Assembly (NCBI GenBank): GCA_016841825.1
Contig: JAENYK010000001.1
Location: forward strand, 620,001-684,000
Source: Halothermothrix sp.
Lineage (GTDB): Bacteria > Bacillota > Halanaerobiia > DY22613
Length of the DNA stretch: 64,000 bases
Direction of reading: 5' to 3'
Under the pieces are notes generated by a model. The model saw only the letters and a list, made by a program, of their open reading frames with translations. It was not told the origin of the DNA and did no database searches. The position numbers were made by a program, and so were the translations under genes. Of this stretch, positions 8,589 through 17,718 are shown in pieces (the stretch's first letter is position 1; each line of letters opens with the position of its first letter).

Positions 8589-9329
8589 CTATCTCTTACC
8601 TACAGTCCCAAGATAAATCACAAACTCCTCTACCCCATTAACCTCTAAAATCTGGTTTACATCATCATCTGAATAAGCAGCTATCGCACACACACCACAG
8701 TCAATAGCCTCAGCACTCAAGTATAAATTTTGACAGACATGACCAGCATCGAGAAACAAATAGCGGTAACCTCTTTGCCAATACCTCCACTCCATCCTTT
8801 CCACAACCGCCACCCAGAAAAACGCTACAGCACAGGTCTCCACCATCTTCTGTTTAAAACATGCCTGAGTTAATCTGGAAGCCAGGTCAGAATCCAAGTT
8901 TAACTCAACCAATTTATGATCAATTGCTAAAAATCTATACAATCCTGGTTTTAAACCTTCAACTCGATTAATCAATAAGTATGTCTCAAAAGCATGTCTT
9001 GCACCGGCTGAAGGTACAGTTCGCAACGTGACTGGTCTGGCACTAACCTCTTTAACACCCTGTGTGCTCCAGAGTAAAAAAGATAACTCTTCCAATGATA
9101 GAGGTGTCTCAGCATACTTTCTGAGACTTGTGCGCTGATCTAAAATTTTCCGAAAGTCCACATTCCCTAAATGAATATTCTCAGGTGTTGGTAGCTCAAT
9201 CACCTTTAAAGATCTGTTATAATCTAACTCTAAAGGTGGCTGTGGGAGACCTTTTTCCTGAGCGGTCTGTTCATGATATTTATACCTGGTCTTTTCCATA
9301 AACTCCTGCCCAATTCTACTTTTACTCAC
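8589..9329 (-). CDS. SagB-type nitroreductase-fold oxidoreductase
   Basis: 246 residues. FRKILDQRTSLRKYAETPLS is the N-terminal FMN-binding Arg-Ser segment of the nitroreductase fold. STQGVKEV, RTVPSAGARHAFETYLLI and HVCQNLYLSAEAIDCGVCAI are the other SagB/ThcOx signatures. Family members oxidise thiazoline/oxazoline rings in RiPPs, but solitary copies of unknown role are common in anaerobes. No YcaO or E1-like partner is present. It faces the peptide/radical SAM pair across a shared terminator, so a role in that system is possible but not shown. The GTG start at 9329 follows AAGGAG. Confidence 0.82.
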   Translation of the reverse strand: MSKSRIGQEFMEKTRYKYHEQTAQEKGLPQPPLELDYNRSLKVIELPTPENIHLGNVDFRKILDQRTSLRKYAETPLSLEELSFLLWSTQGVKEVSARPVTLRTVPSAGARHAFETYLLINRVEGLKPGLYRFLAIDHKLVELNLDSDLASRLTQACFKQKMVETCAVAFFWVAVVERMEWRYWQRGYRYLFLDAGHVCQNLYLSAEAIDCGVCAIAAYSDDDVNQILEVNGVEEFVIYLGTVGKR

Positions 9330-9366
9330 TCTTATCAGCTCCTTATTTTTTTAAGATATTGAATGC

Positions 9367-9744
9367 TCACAATGTATTTAGTGAGGTTATATGTACAGTA
9401 ACACCAATAGCTACACCTAAAATCAACAATCTCACCCAAGTTAAAGATATAACAAAAATTATGGAATAACCGATTGTCAACCATAAAAAACATAAAGCAA
9501 GAACCTTAGCTCTTAATTGAATGCCTCTCTTCTCCCGATAATCTCTGATATATTTTCCAAACCATTTATGCTGAATAAGCCAGTGATAGAACTTATCAGA
9601 ACTGCGAACATAACAGGCGGCTGCCAGGAGCAGAAATGGTGTTGTCGGCAAAATAGGTAGAAAAATTCCTAACAAACCTAATCCGACTGCAATCGTCCCG
9701 CCAATTATCAAAAATATTCTAATCACAGAATTAATCTTCCTCAC
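9367..9744 (-). CDS. DUF454 (YbaN-like) small membrane protein
   Basis: 125 residues with the diagnostic GLLGIFLPILPTTPFLLLAAACYVRSS stretch: a first membrane helix, the LPTTPF turn and a short helix. A second hydrophobic stretch lies in the last 50 residues. Family members are inner-membrane proteins of unknown function. The GTG at 9744 overlaps its own ribosome site (GAGGTGAGG). A second in-frame GTG at 9726 is better spaced and gives a 119-residue protein that matches the family N-terminus, so it may be the real start. The gene follows the SagB-like gene's direction but is separated by 37 bases. Confidence 0.8.
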   Translation of the reverse strand: MRKINSVIRIFLIIGGTIAVGLGLLGIFLPILPTTPFLLLAAACYVRSSDKFYHWLIQHKWFGKYIRDYREKRGIQLRAKVLALCFLWLTIGYSIIFVISLTWVRLLILGVAIGVTVHITSLNTL

Positions 9745-9798
9745 CTCTACAATAACATATTAGTTAATTTTTTGCTTTTAGCCCACCAGCAAACAGAA

Positions 9799-9822
9799 AG
9801 AGGCTATCCCAAAATAGCCTCT
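9799..9822. terminator. Small hairpin, possible terminator
   Basis: A 9-bp stem AGAGGCTAT/ATAGCCTCT with a 6-base loop lies downstream of the ABC permease gene and just beyond repeat copy B. There is no strong T run on either strand, so termination is uncertain. Confidence 0.4.
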
Positions 9823-9829
9823 CGCCATG

Positions 9830-9966
9830 TTAAAGTCGCATTAGCACAAGTTGTTAATGCCTGGGTTTAACGACTTCATAAAGGGATTTGTACCTTCACT
9901 GAAGTAAACACTATTTAGTTATTTGCATTCCCACAATATAGAAGTTGGAAACTTCCCTTCTGAAAC
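9830..9966. repeat. Dispersed ~135-bp repeat, copy B
   Basis: Homologous along its length to 5869-6002, with scattered substitutions and small indels. It begins TTAAAGTCGCATTAGCAC and ends CCCTTCTGAAAC. The left hairpin is kept as GCATTAGCA/TGTTAATGC (one G.U), although both arms differ from copy A, so pairing is partly compensated. GAAGTTGGAAACTTC near the right end forms a second small hairpin. It ends 3 bases before the stop codon of the ABC permease gene. Confidence 0.75.
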
Positions 9967-9969
9967 ATC

Positions 9970-11571
9970 TTAAACTGTAATTTGCGCAAACTTCTCGGCA
10001 TAATAACTATAAAGTATATAGCGGGTGACCAAATATAATACAAAGAAGAACCCACTACCCAGTAGAATAGTAGTGTCACTACTCCAGGTGATCGGCAAAT
10101 ATTTAAATAACAGGTAAAATAGTAAAGCAAAGAATCCCCGAATCCCCAAAGAAATCATGATATTCATATTATTCTTAACCGCTGCAGTTGGGTTAGTCCA
10201 ATTCAATAAAGGTCGATAAATATTCACAATAATGTCTACTGTAGCCAAAAAGAGAGTTACTGCTATGGTAAATAGACCACCCAAAAGAACAGTCTCCCAA
10301 CTTAAAGGCAGAATAAAAAGACAAGTCACTAAAAGGATAATAGAACCTGCAAAATTAAATATCATCGTAGTAATAACCCGGTATCTAATATTATCCTGTG
10401 AGCTAATCGGTAAAGCTTTAGTCTCCCAAAAAGTTTTACCCTCTCTAGTAATAGCTGTTGAAGAAATATTAGCAATTATCGCCGGAGAGACAAGAATTCC
10501 CGCAAAAATAAAAATCATATACGGCATAATTTCAGGAGATTTTAACATTTCCAGAGATGCTTCACCTGAAAAAGACAAAATAACAAACATCATGATTGGC
10601 ACAATTAGAGACATAACCGTATTTAACAGAAATGTCGGCTGAGTTAAGATAATCATAATATGCCTTTTAACTAACTGCCAGCCAATACTGCGATGGATAT
10701 AATAGATCTTGCCTCTCACAATCTGCCCACCCTGATTAAAGGCCATCATCGCCCGTCGATAAAAGAACGTAGCCAGTTTTTGCAGTATCAATAGAACTAC
10801 CAAATTAAGGCCAATAAAGTAAAGGGCATCTTTAAAAGACCCAAGAATCATCCTGGTCATCCATACACTAGGTGGAAATCTTAAACCTACAAATCCCAGA
10901 AGTCCCTCCTGATTACTAAATATCTTCTGCAGAGTTTCAGGATTAGCCATGTATCTGGTAAGGCCCAGTTGAATTCCCACAATCGCCACAATCAAAAGAA
11001 CATTACCCGCTATAACCAACAGATTTCGCTTGTTACTATTACTTACTACTTTAGTCAGCATTAATACCAGCAATGCCGAGATTAATAATGGCAGAACCGG
11101 TGCCAAAATCAACGCCAACAATCCAAAAAAGACTAAAGTTAAATCAAACCCAACATTGATTCCATAAATCACCACAGCTGGCCCAATAAGTAGAGTACTA
11201 ATTATCAGAAGGTATAAATACACTGTACTCAATTTAGAAAAGATTATAGCATCTTCTCTTATCGGTAGTGCAGCCAGGAACTTCATGTCTTTTGAATAAA
11301 AGAAGACCGATACAATAAACGGAATGGCCAGCATAAACATTAGAATTACCGCCCCAACATACATAGAAGTAATCACCAACTCAGGGGCATTCATCATCGC
11401 AAAAGCCTGAAAAGTCAACAACGAAAAGTTGATGGAGGGAGTCAATAATAATACTACCACCGCCACCATAAGTAATTTTCCAATAAGATTACTCTTCAAA
11501 TTCATCCCATTTTGATATTTAGTAAAAAGATCTTTGACCTGAATTTTGGTTAACGATATGAATTTATTCAT
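9970..11571 (-). CDS. ABC transporter permease, ABC-2 type, 533 residues
   Basis: A long hydrophobic protein with about 12 likely membrane segments, for example LLMVAVVVLLLTPSINFSLL, LVFFGLLALILAPVLPLLIS and MIFIFAGILVSPAIIANIS. It contains SSTAITREGKTFWETKALPIS, a soluble motif typical of putative ABC exporter permeases of the Firmicutes ~530-residue class (a duplicated six-helix unit). It overlaps its ATPase gene by 8 bases (ATG 11571, ATPase stop 11564), so the two form one transporter. Substrate unknown. Export of a peptide or drug is the usual guess for this family. Confidence 0.82.
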   Translation of the reverse strand: MNKFISLTKIQVKDLFTKYQNGMNLKSNLIGKLLMVAVVVLLLTPSINFSLLTFQAFAMMNAPELVITSMYVGAVILMFMLAIPFIVSVFFYSKDMKFLAALPIREDAIIFSKLSTVYLYLLIISTLLIGPAVVIYGINVGFDLTLVFFGLLALILAPVLPLLISALLVLMLTKVVSNSNKRNLLVIAGNVLLIVAIVGIQLGLTRYMANPETLQKIFSNQEGLLGFVGLRFPPSVWMTRMILGSFKDALYFIGLNLVVLLILQKLATFFYRRAMMAFNQGGQIVRGKIYYIHRSIGWQLVKRHIMIILTQPTFLLNTVMSLIVPIMMFVILSFSGEASLEMLKSPEIMPYMIFIFAGILVSPAIIANISSTAITREGKTFWETKALPISSQDNIRYRVITTMIFNFAGSIILLVTCLFILPLSWETVLLGGLFTIAVTLFLATVDIIVNIYRPLLNWTNPTAAVKNNMNIMISLGIRGFFALLFYLLFKYLPITWSSDTTILLGSGFFFVLYLVTRYILYSYYAEKFAQITV

Positions 11572-12283
11572 TTTTAGTCAACTCCAGGAAGATATCTTCT
11601 AAAGTACTATTAGAATTTTGTTTAAGATTATTCAATGTGTCACAGGCAACCAGCTGACCTTTATTAATAATCGCAATCCTGTCACACAGATTTTCCACAA
11701 CCTCTAGCACATGGGATGAGAAAAACACAGTCCCTCCATCTTTACAATGCTCTCTCATCATATCTTTGAGCATTCTCGCAGAATGGGGATCAAGACCACC
11801 CAATGGTTCATCCAGAATGAACAGTTTGGGATTGGGTAACAAAGCACCTGAAATCAGAAGTTTCTGCTGCATACCATGAGAATATGAACTAACCGGCTGC
11901 TTTAAAGCACCATAAATATCAAAAGCTTTAGTAAATCTCTCAATCTGTCTCTGTCGATCCGCTACTGAAACCTCATACATATCGGCTATAAAGTTCAAAT
12001 AATCAATCCCTTTAATCGCATTGAAAATCTCCGGATGATCAGGCACATAAGTAAAACACTTTTTGGTTTCAATTGGAGACTTGGAAATATCATGACCATC
12101 AATAACAATCTGTCCACTACCCGCAGAGAGAATGCCAGTAATCATCTTAATTGTTGTAGTTTTACCTGCACCATTCGGACCAAGAAAGCCAAATATCTCT
12201 CCCTGCTTAATCTCTAGCGATAAATTATCCACTGCGTTCTTCTTACCATCATAACTCTTGGTAACATTCTTTAAGATAAGCAT
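11564..12283 (-). CDS. ABC transporter ATP-binding protein
   Basis: 239 residues from the ATG at 12283, which has AGGAG 9 bases upstream. An ATG at 12307 would place the start before that site. Walker A is GPNGAGKTTT, the Q-loop region is FTYVPDHPE, the signature is YSHGMQQKL, Walker B is LFILDEPLGGLDPH and the switch is FFSSHVLE. It is an ABC-2 exporter (CcmA/DRA-type) ATPase. It powers the permease encoded by the overlapping next gene on the cytoplasmic face of the membrane. No dedicated regulator is adjacent. Confidence 0.93.
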   Translation of the reverse strand: MLILKNVTKSYDGKKNAVDNLSLEIKQGEIFGFLGPNGAGKTTTIKMITGILSAGSGQIVIDGHDISKSPIETKKCFTYVPDHPEIFNAIKGIDYLNFIADMYEVSVADRQRQIERFTKAFDIYGALKQPVSSYSHGMQQKLLISGALLPNPKLFILDEPLGGLDPHSARMLKDMMREHCKDGGTVFFSSHVLEVVENLCDRIAIINKGQLVACDTLNNLKQNSNSTLEDIFLELTKNE

Positions 12284-12471
12284 ATACCACATCTCCTTTC
12301 TATTCATCTTAGCATCTCAATCATAAATACGAATCTGTCCAACAAAAGTTCCACCTTTTGAAAAAATCTTTTAGATAGTTAGGAAATTATTTCTTCAATA
12401 TTTTAAAAATTCCTGCTAAATTCTGTGATATAACTATTATAATACATTTTTCTGATCCAAATACACACTTT

Positions 12472-12503
12472 CCCCCACTTTCAGCTATTTTTTAAAGTGG
12501 GGG
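12472..12503. other. 10-bp perfect hairpin after valS
   Basis: CCCCCACTTT and AAAGTGGGGG are separated by 12 bases, 56 bases beyond the valS stop. There is no T run on either side, so it may be an mRNA 3'-end stabiliser rather than a simple terminator. The rest of the 12284-12558 gap has no gene I can support. Confidence 0.5.
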
Positions 12504-12558
12504 CTGTATCATACATGGAATCCACATCACTAAGTCAAACATCTTTCCCAACCAGAGA

Positions 12559-14976
12559 TCATTCGTCAATGATTGTTACTCCCAATTCATTGTTAGCTTT
12601 TTCAAAAATCAACTCTTTAGCTCTGGTAACCGCCTTAAGATCATCCTGTGTCTTTAATAAAAAGTCACGACTATCTTCACTCCCTACACTGATTTTCAAC
12701 CTTGCCAATTCACTTCCCAGGGAAATCCCCTGTTCTGATTTATACTTACGAACCTGACTGGCGATTTGAATAAATTTTTCTCCACCCGATGCTATCGCCT
12801 GGACAAAGTTCAGGTCAGTATATCTATTCCACGGTAAGCAATGAATAGACATAACTCCCTCTCTTACCCTATAGTAATCCTGATAAATTTCTTCAGTCAT
12901 GTGAGGTATAAAGATAGCATACATCTTAATAATATTTAATAATACCATATACAGAGTCTGTTGAGCAGACTTACGTCCATCATCTCCCCTGAGCTCAGGC
13001 TTATACAGCCTTTCTTTTACTATTTCCAGATAGTTATCACAAAAATCATTCCAGAAAAACTTCTCGAGAATAGCTTTTGCCTGGCTAAGTTCATATGCTT
13101 CGAGAGATTTGGTCATAGCCTCATGAGTTTTTTGCATCTGAATTAAGATCCATTGATCCATCAATTCATACTCTCTCTGTTCAATTCCCGAAAAATCCTT
13201 CAGATGACTTAAGACAAATCTGGCAGCATTCCACAGTTTGATCGGTATCCGTTGATTGTTTCTAACCTCATCTCCAACAAAATAAATATCTGTGCCCAAC
13301 TTAGCCTGAGAAGTCCAGAGACGGATAACATCTGCGGAAAATTTCTCAATCAACTCTTCAGGCGTATATTGGGAGTTAGCTTTAGATTTACTTATCTTTT
13401 CACCTCTGGATGCCATAACATATCCACTAATCATTATATCCTTCCACGGAATCTGATTAAAATGATATAAACTTTTGACAATAGTATAGAATGCCCAGGT
13501 TCTGATAATTTCATGAGCTTGAGGTCGTAAACTCATAGGTTTAATCTCAAAAGTGAACTCCTCTCCTCCCCGCCAACAAGCATTGATTTGAGGAGTAACA
13601 GATGAGGTAGCCCAGGTATCCATGACATCTTGCTCGGGGACAACGTCTGTCGAGCCACAATTACATCGACTAACTGGCTGATCTTTAAGGGGATTTACTG
13701 GCAACTGCTCAAAATCGGCGACTATGATCTTCCCACACTGTGCACAATACCAGACGGGAAACGGTACTCCAAAGTAACGCTGCCTGGAAATACACCAATC
13801 CCACTCCAGATTTTGAACCCATTCCAGATAGCGATATTTCATGAATGCTGGATGCCAATTAATCTCATCAGCCACTTTAATTAACCTTTCTTTCTCATCC
13901 ATAACCTTGATAAACCACTGACGGGAAGTATGATATTCAATAGGCTGACCACACCGTTCATGATGGGCAACCTGATGAGTCAAACTTTCCTGTTTAATCA
14001 GATATCCTTCCTTTTTCAGATCACCAATAATGATTTCCCTGGCTTCCTCAAAACTTAGACCATCATAGGGCTTGTATTGAGTTTTGATCTTACCATCTGT
14101 ACCTATCATCTCTCTAAGGGGAAGTTGATAACGCTTCCACCAGATAATATCTTGCTGATCTCCAAAAGTACAGCACATTACAACCCCACTTCCCTTAGTT
14201 CGATCCACCTCTTCTTCTGCAATAATTGGAACCCTCTCCCCAATCAATGGGATAATAGCCTCATCCCCGATCAGATGACGATACCTCTCATCATCCGGAT
14301 GAATCAATATCGCTACACAGGCAGGCAGCAGTTCGGGGCGAGTTGTAGCTATGATTAGATCTTCTCCACAATCAGTTTTAAAATTTAAATAGTTAAATTT
14401 AGTCTCCAACTCTTTTGTCTCGATCTCTGCCTGAGCAATAGAAGTTTGACACTCAGTACACCAGAGAACTGGATTCTGTGCCTGATAGATTTTACCTTTT
14501 TGATAGAGATCGAGAAATGATATTTGAGAAACCCTCTGAGAAGCTTCATCAATAGTTGAGTATTCCAGGTTCCAATCTACACTAAATCCCAGACTTTGCC
14601 ACAGCTCCTTAAACTTCGTTTCATATTTCTCCGTCGTCTGTAAACACAATTGGTTGAACTGTTCTCTCTGCAAATCACTGGCTTTAATTTTTCGCTCACG
14701 CTCAACTAACCTCTCAGTGGGCAGACCATTATCATCAAACCCGAAAGGATAGAACACTCTATACCCTCTCATCCTCCAAAATCTGGCAATAATCTCTGCA
14801 TGGGTATATGAGTATACATGCCCAATATGGATAGCTCCACTGACAGTCGGAGGAGGTGTGTCTATAGAATAAATTGGCCCATCTTCATCCTCATCAAACC
14901 GGTAGATACCTTCTTCTTCCCAAAACTTCTGCCATTTGGCCTCTACTTCACTATGCTGATATTTTTTTGCTAACAT
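12559..14976 (-). CDS. valS: Valyl-tRNA synthetase, archaeal-like short form
   Basis: 805 residues. The class I motifs are PPPTVSGAIHIGHVYSYTHA (HIGH) and GEKISKSKANS (KMSKS variant). After the HIGH region the protein reads YPFGFDDNGLPTERLVE, the form seen in archaeal and rickettsial ValRS, where ordinary bacteria have a GTDHAGIATQ-type segment. The long C-terminal coiled-coil arm of standard bacterial ValRS is short or missing (typical length about 880). The editing (CP1) domain is present around residues 200-340 with IIATTRPELLPACVA. It charges tRNA-Val and rejects Thr. It is controlled by the upstream T-box. Foreign origin is an inference from the motif type. Confidence 0.93.
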   Translation of the reverse strand: MLAKKYQHSEVEAKWQKFWEEEGIYRFDEDEDGPIYSIDTPPPTVSGAIHIGHVYSYTHAEIIARFWRMRGYRVFYPFGFDDNGLPTERLVERERKIKASDLQREQFNQLCLQTTEKYETKFKELWQSLGFSVDWNLEYSTIDEASQRVSQISFLDLYQKGKIYQAQNPVLWCTECQTSIAQAEIETKELETKFNYLNFKTDCGEDLIIATTRPELLPACVAILIHPDDERYRHLIGDEAIIPLIGERVPIIAEEEVDRTKGSGVVMCCTFGDQQDIIWWKRYQLPLREMIGTDGKIKTQYKPYDGLSFEEAREIIIGDLKKEGYLIKQESLTHQVAHHERCGQPIEYHTSRQWFIKVMDEKERLIKVADEINWHPAFMKYRYLEWVQNLEWDWCISRQRYFGVPFPVWYCAQCGKIIVADFEQLPVNPLKDQPVSRCNCGSTDVVPEQDVMDTWATSSVTPQINACWRGGEEFTFEIKPMSLRPQAHEIIRTWAFYTIVKSLYHFNQIPWKDIMISGYVMASRGEKISKSKANSQYTPEELIEKFSADVIRLWTSQAKLGTDIYFVGDEVRNNQRIPIKLWNAARFVLSHLKDFSGIEQREYELMDQWILIQMQKTHEAMTKSLEAYELSQAKAILEKFFWNDFCDNYLEIVKERLYKPELRGDDGRKSAQQTLYMVLLNIIKMYAIFIPHMTEEIYQDYYRVREGVMSIHCLPWNRYTDLNFVQAIASGGEKFIQIASQVRKYKSEQGISLGSELARLKISVGSEDSRDFLLKTQDDLKAVTRAKELIFEKANNELGVTIIDE

Positions 14977-15132
14977 AGAATTACCTCCTTTAAAATTTGA
15001 CTTTGAAAGATTCTGTTCAGTTCCAATACATCCAGAACGCTCTCCTTACAACTGATTACACGCCAGCTGCAGTCTGACATGTTGGTTGATTAGCTAGCTT
15101 TATCAAAATAAATACACTCTTTATAGAAATCA

Positions 15133-15410
15133 AAAAAGCCTTTCATCCTAATCAATAGGACGAAAGGCTGGCTTCCGCGGTACCACCTAAATTGGTTTAA
15201 ATTAACCCAACTCAATCAGATACGGATGACTATCAATAATCATCGATATCCTTCTCTGTTAACGGTGAGACTCCGACAAAACCTACTTAATTGTTCAGCT
15301 CTGCTACTCCCGGGCTACCTTCAGCATTCCTCTCACGTCAGCTCTCACCAACCGCTAACTCTCTGGGCTTCAAAAAAATGCTTACTCTTCCCAATCATTG
15401 TATTTTCCTG
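15133..15410 (-). promoter_or_regulatory. T-box riboswitch leader of valS
   Basis: Read on the minus strand, the leader contains the invariant T-box sequence GGTGGTACCGCGG (15187-15175). A terminator follows it: GCCTTTCGTCC / GGATGAAAGGC (15169-15139) with a T run to 15133. The 5' part has Stem I elements, including GGGAAGAGTAAGCA near 15390 and GGTGAGA pairing with TCTCACC. Uncharged tRNA-Val would stabilise the antiterminator and switch valS on. I could not place the specifier codon with confidence. The 14977-15704 gap holds this leader and, nearer 15704, no further gene. Confidence 0.93.
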
Positions 15411-15704
15411 ATAAAGTTTCGTTTAGTATAGCATATGCCCAAGAAGTTGTCAAGCGTTAATTATTTTCAGTTCACTTCTGCTAACTCATTTTCAATTCTT
15501 TTACCAAAAATTTTTAAACATGCAGCCTATCAGCAACAACGTTAGTCTGAAGTAATCTTCCATTTTCTATAGTGACTCTTACTGGTAATTGTGGTATAAT
15601 CAAAATACTACAAATCACCAATAAGTAATCCATGATAGTGTCTCCATTTCACTGATGACGTTTGATCGGAAACAAAATTTAAAATTTATTGGAGGTGATA
15701 GACT

Positions 15705-16154
15705 ATGGATAATGGTTACAAAATAGCAGTTGCCCAAAAGCATGACATCTCTGACTGGATGAAGTTAGTCAAAATAGTAAAGGATAATTTTCCCGGTTTG
15801 GTGATCGATCAATACCGGGAAACCTTAAATAAAAACATTGATAGACAATCTGCTATTTGTGTCAGGCACCAGAATGAAATAGTAGGTATTCTACTATTTT
15901 CGATTGAGCAACAATGCCTATCCTGCATGGCCATTCACCCTGATCATCGAAAAAAGGGATTAGCTTCTGCACTGATAGGGAAAATGATCTCCCTGTTTCC
16001 TAAAGACTCAGAGATATGGGTCACAACATTCCGGAAGAATGACCCTAATGGAGATGCACCGAGAGCTTTATATAAAAAATTAGGTTTTGTTGAAGATGAA
16101 CTTGTTATAGAATTTGGCTATCCTTGTCAGAAATTTGTTTTAAAAAGGGTATAA
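15705..16154 (+). CDS. GNAT-family N-acetyltransferase
   Basis: 149 residues, a single GNAT domain. CLSCMAIHPDHRKKGLASALIGKM carries beta4 and the R/QxxGxA acetyl-CoA loop, and PRALYKKLGF is the C-terminal signature. The acceptor is unknown. It stands alone on the plus strand between the valS leader and the convergent metQ (16 bases between stops). TGGAGGTGATAGACT precedes the ATG. It has no obvious functional link to either neighbour. Confidence 0.82.
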   Translation: MDNGYKIAVAQKHDISDWMKLVKIVKDNFPGLVIDQYRETLNKNIDRQSAICVRHQNEIVGILLFSIEQQCLSCMAIHPDHRKKGLASALIGKMISLFPKDSEIWVTTFRKNDPNGDAPRALYKKLGFVEDELVIEFGYPCQKFVLKRV

Positions 16155-16170
16155 GTACGCTTGCCTATCT

Positions 16171-16974
16171 TCATTCACCCTTTAAAGCCTGGGCGGGAAC
16201 GATTGCTCCTTCATAATTCTGGATAATAAACTCCTCCACTTCATCTGATACCAAAATTTCTGCCAGAATTCGTAAATTTTCATTCTGTACATCTTCCCCG
16301 CGAACAGTTAGAATATTGGCATAAGGTGAATCACTACCTTCAATAAGCAAAGCATCTTTCAACGGAACTAATCCTGCAGGCAAAGCATAGTTAGTATTAA
16401 TAATTGCGCCATCCACATCAGCCAGAACTCTTGGTAGTTGAGCTGCTTCTAATTCACGAAATTCTAGTTTTAAAGGATTCTCTACAATATCCAGGGGAGT
16501 TGCTGCAAGTCCCACTGCAGGATCAATCTTAATTAAACCATTAGCCTGCAGCAGGTGTAATGCCCGTCCTTCATTTGTCGGATCATTTGGCAGAGCAATT
16601 ACAGCACCACCAGTCAGGTCATCAATTTTGCTGATCTTCTGTGAATATAGACCTAACGGCTCGATGTGAACAGTAGCCAGATAATCCAGATTCAAGTGAT
16701 GATCTTGACGAAATGTCTCTAAATAAGGTACATGCTGAAAATAATTAGCATCTAACTCTCCTTCTGCTACAGCCAGATTAGGTTGTACATAATCATTAAA
16801 GACAATAATCTCCAACTCAATTCCTCTTTCTACCAACAACGGTTTGACAAACTCTAAAATTTCTGCATGGGGTACAGGGGTTGCTCCAACTTTTAACAAG
16901 CCCGCTGCAGCTACCCACCCATTCACCAATAAAATTAAGCCTAAAACCAACACTAAAGCGATACATTTTTTCAC
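16171..16974 (-). CDS. metQ: Methionine ABC transporter substrate-binding protein
   Basis: 267 residues, NlpA/MetQ family. LKVGATPVPHAEILEFVKPLL, NDYVQPNLAVAEGELDANYFQH and ALPNDPTNEGRALHLLQANGLI are classic. It binds D/L-methionine and delivers it to MetNI. It has a signal peptide (residues 1-23, ending GWVAAAG) but no lipobox cysteine, unlike nearly all Gram-positive homologues. That suggests a soluble periplasmic protein and therefore an outer membrane. The GTG start follows AGGAGTGAGTATAA. It is the last gene of the S-box-controlled metNIQ operon. Confidence 0.92.
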   Translation of the reverse strand: MKKCIALVLVLGLILLVNGWVAAAGLLKVGATPVPHAEILEFVKPLLVERGIELEIIVFNDYVQPNLAVAEGELDANYFQHVPYLETFRQDHHLNLDYLATVHIEPLGLYSQKISKIDDLTGGAVIALPNDPTNEGRALHLLQANGLIKIDPAVGLAATPLDIVENPLKLEFRELEAAQLPRVLADVDGAIINTNYALPAGLVPLKDALLIEGSDSPYANILTVRGEDVQNENLRILAEILVSDEVEEFIIQNYEGAIVPAQALKGE

Positions 16975-17046
16975 TTATACTCACTCCTCTTAAATATTTA
17001 GTTTTATATTCCTCTCTAAGTCCATGACTTAGGGAATTAACATTGC

Positions 17047-17718
17047 TTATTTATGGGTAACTCTTTTGGCTAATCTACTGCCAACCCACTGCATTGCCTG
17101 CACCATTAAAACCAGAATAACAACTGTCTCCAGCATAATATCTCCCCGAAAACGTTGATATCCATATCGTATTGCCAGATCTCCTAATCCTCCCCCTCCG
17201 ATTGCACCCGCCATCGCTGAATAACCGACTAGACTGATCGTAGTAATAGTTAATCCCAAAATCAAACTACCCAATGATTCGGGAATTAACACTTTGAAGA
17301 TTATCTCTACTCTACTGGCTCCCATCGCTCTGGCAGCTTCAATCACTCCCGGATCTACCTCTTTTAAACTGGATTCCGTAACCCGGGCCAGAAAGGGGAT
17401 TGCTGCCACTCCCAATGGCACAATAGCAGCTGATGTTCCGATAGATGTACCAACAACAGCTCTGGTAAATGGAATAATCGCGACCATCAAAATGATAAAC
17501 GGAATCGACCTCCCTACATTTATAACTCCCCCCAACAACAGATTCAACCAACGCTGTTTTAAGATATGTCCATCCTCTGTCACCACAACTAGTACTCCTA
17601 ACGGAACACCAACTATTGCTGCCGCCACTAATGATACTCCAACCATATACAGCGTTTCCTGCAAACCATTAAACAATAGAGGTAGATGTTTCGGCAAATT
17701 TACCAGAATCCCTTCCAT
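17047..17718 (-). CDS. metI: Methionine ABC transporter permease
   Basis: 223 residues from the ATG at 17718, which has GGAGG 9 bases upstream. A start at 17760 would have no ribosome site. About five membrane helices are visible. The cytoplasmic EAA loop (EAARAMGASRVEIIFKVLIPES) contacts MetN, and AIGGGGLGDLAIRYGYQRF is the family C-terminal motif. It overlaps metN by 50 bases, an unusually long overlap that implies coupled translation. It forms the MetNI channel in the inner membrane. Confidence 0.95.
   Translation of the reverse strand: MEGILVNLPKHLPLLFNGLQETLYMVGVSLVAAAIVGVPLGVLVVVTEDGHILKQRWLNLLLGGVINVGRSIPFIILMVAIIPFTRAVVGTSIGTSAAIVPLGVAAIPFLARVTESSLKEVDPGVIEAARAMGASRVEIIFKVLIPESLGSLILGLTITTISLVGYSAMAGAIGGGGLGDLAIRYGYQRFRGDIMLETVVILVLMVQAMQWVGSRLAKRVTHK

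Noticed and set aside
12497-12757. Plus-strand 86-codon frame over the valS end
   Set aside because: It overlaps the conserved C-terminus of valS in antisense and has no ribosome site or family signature.
15104-15131. Possible fourth copy of the dispersed repeat before the T-box terminator
   Set aside because: Only AAAATAAATAC and ATAGAAA match, with the middle missing; too short to separate from AT-rich background.
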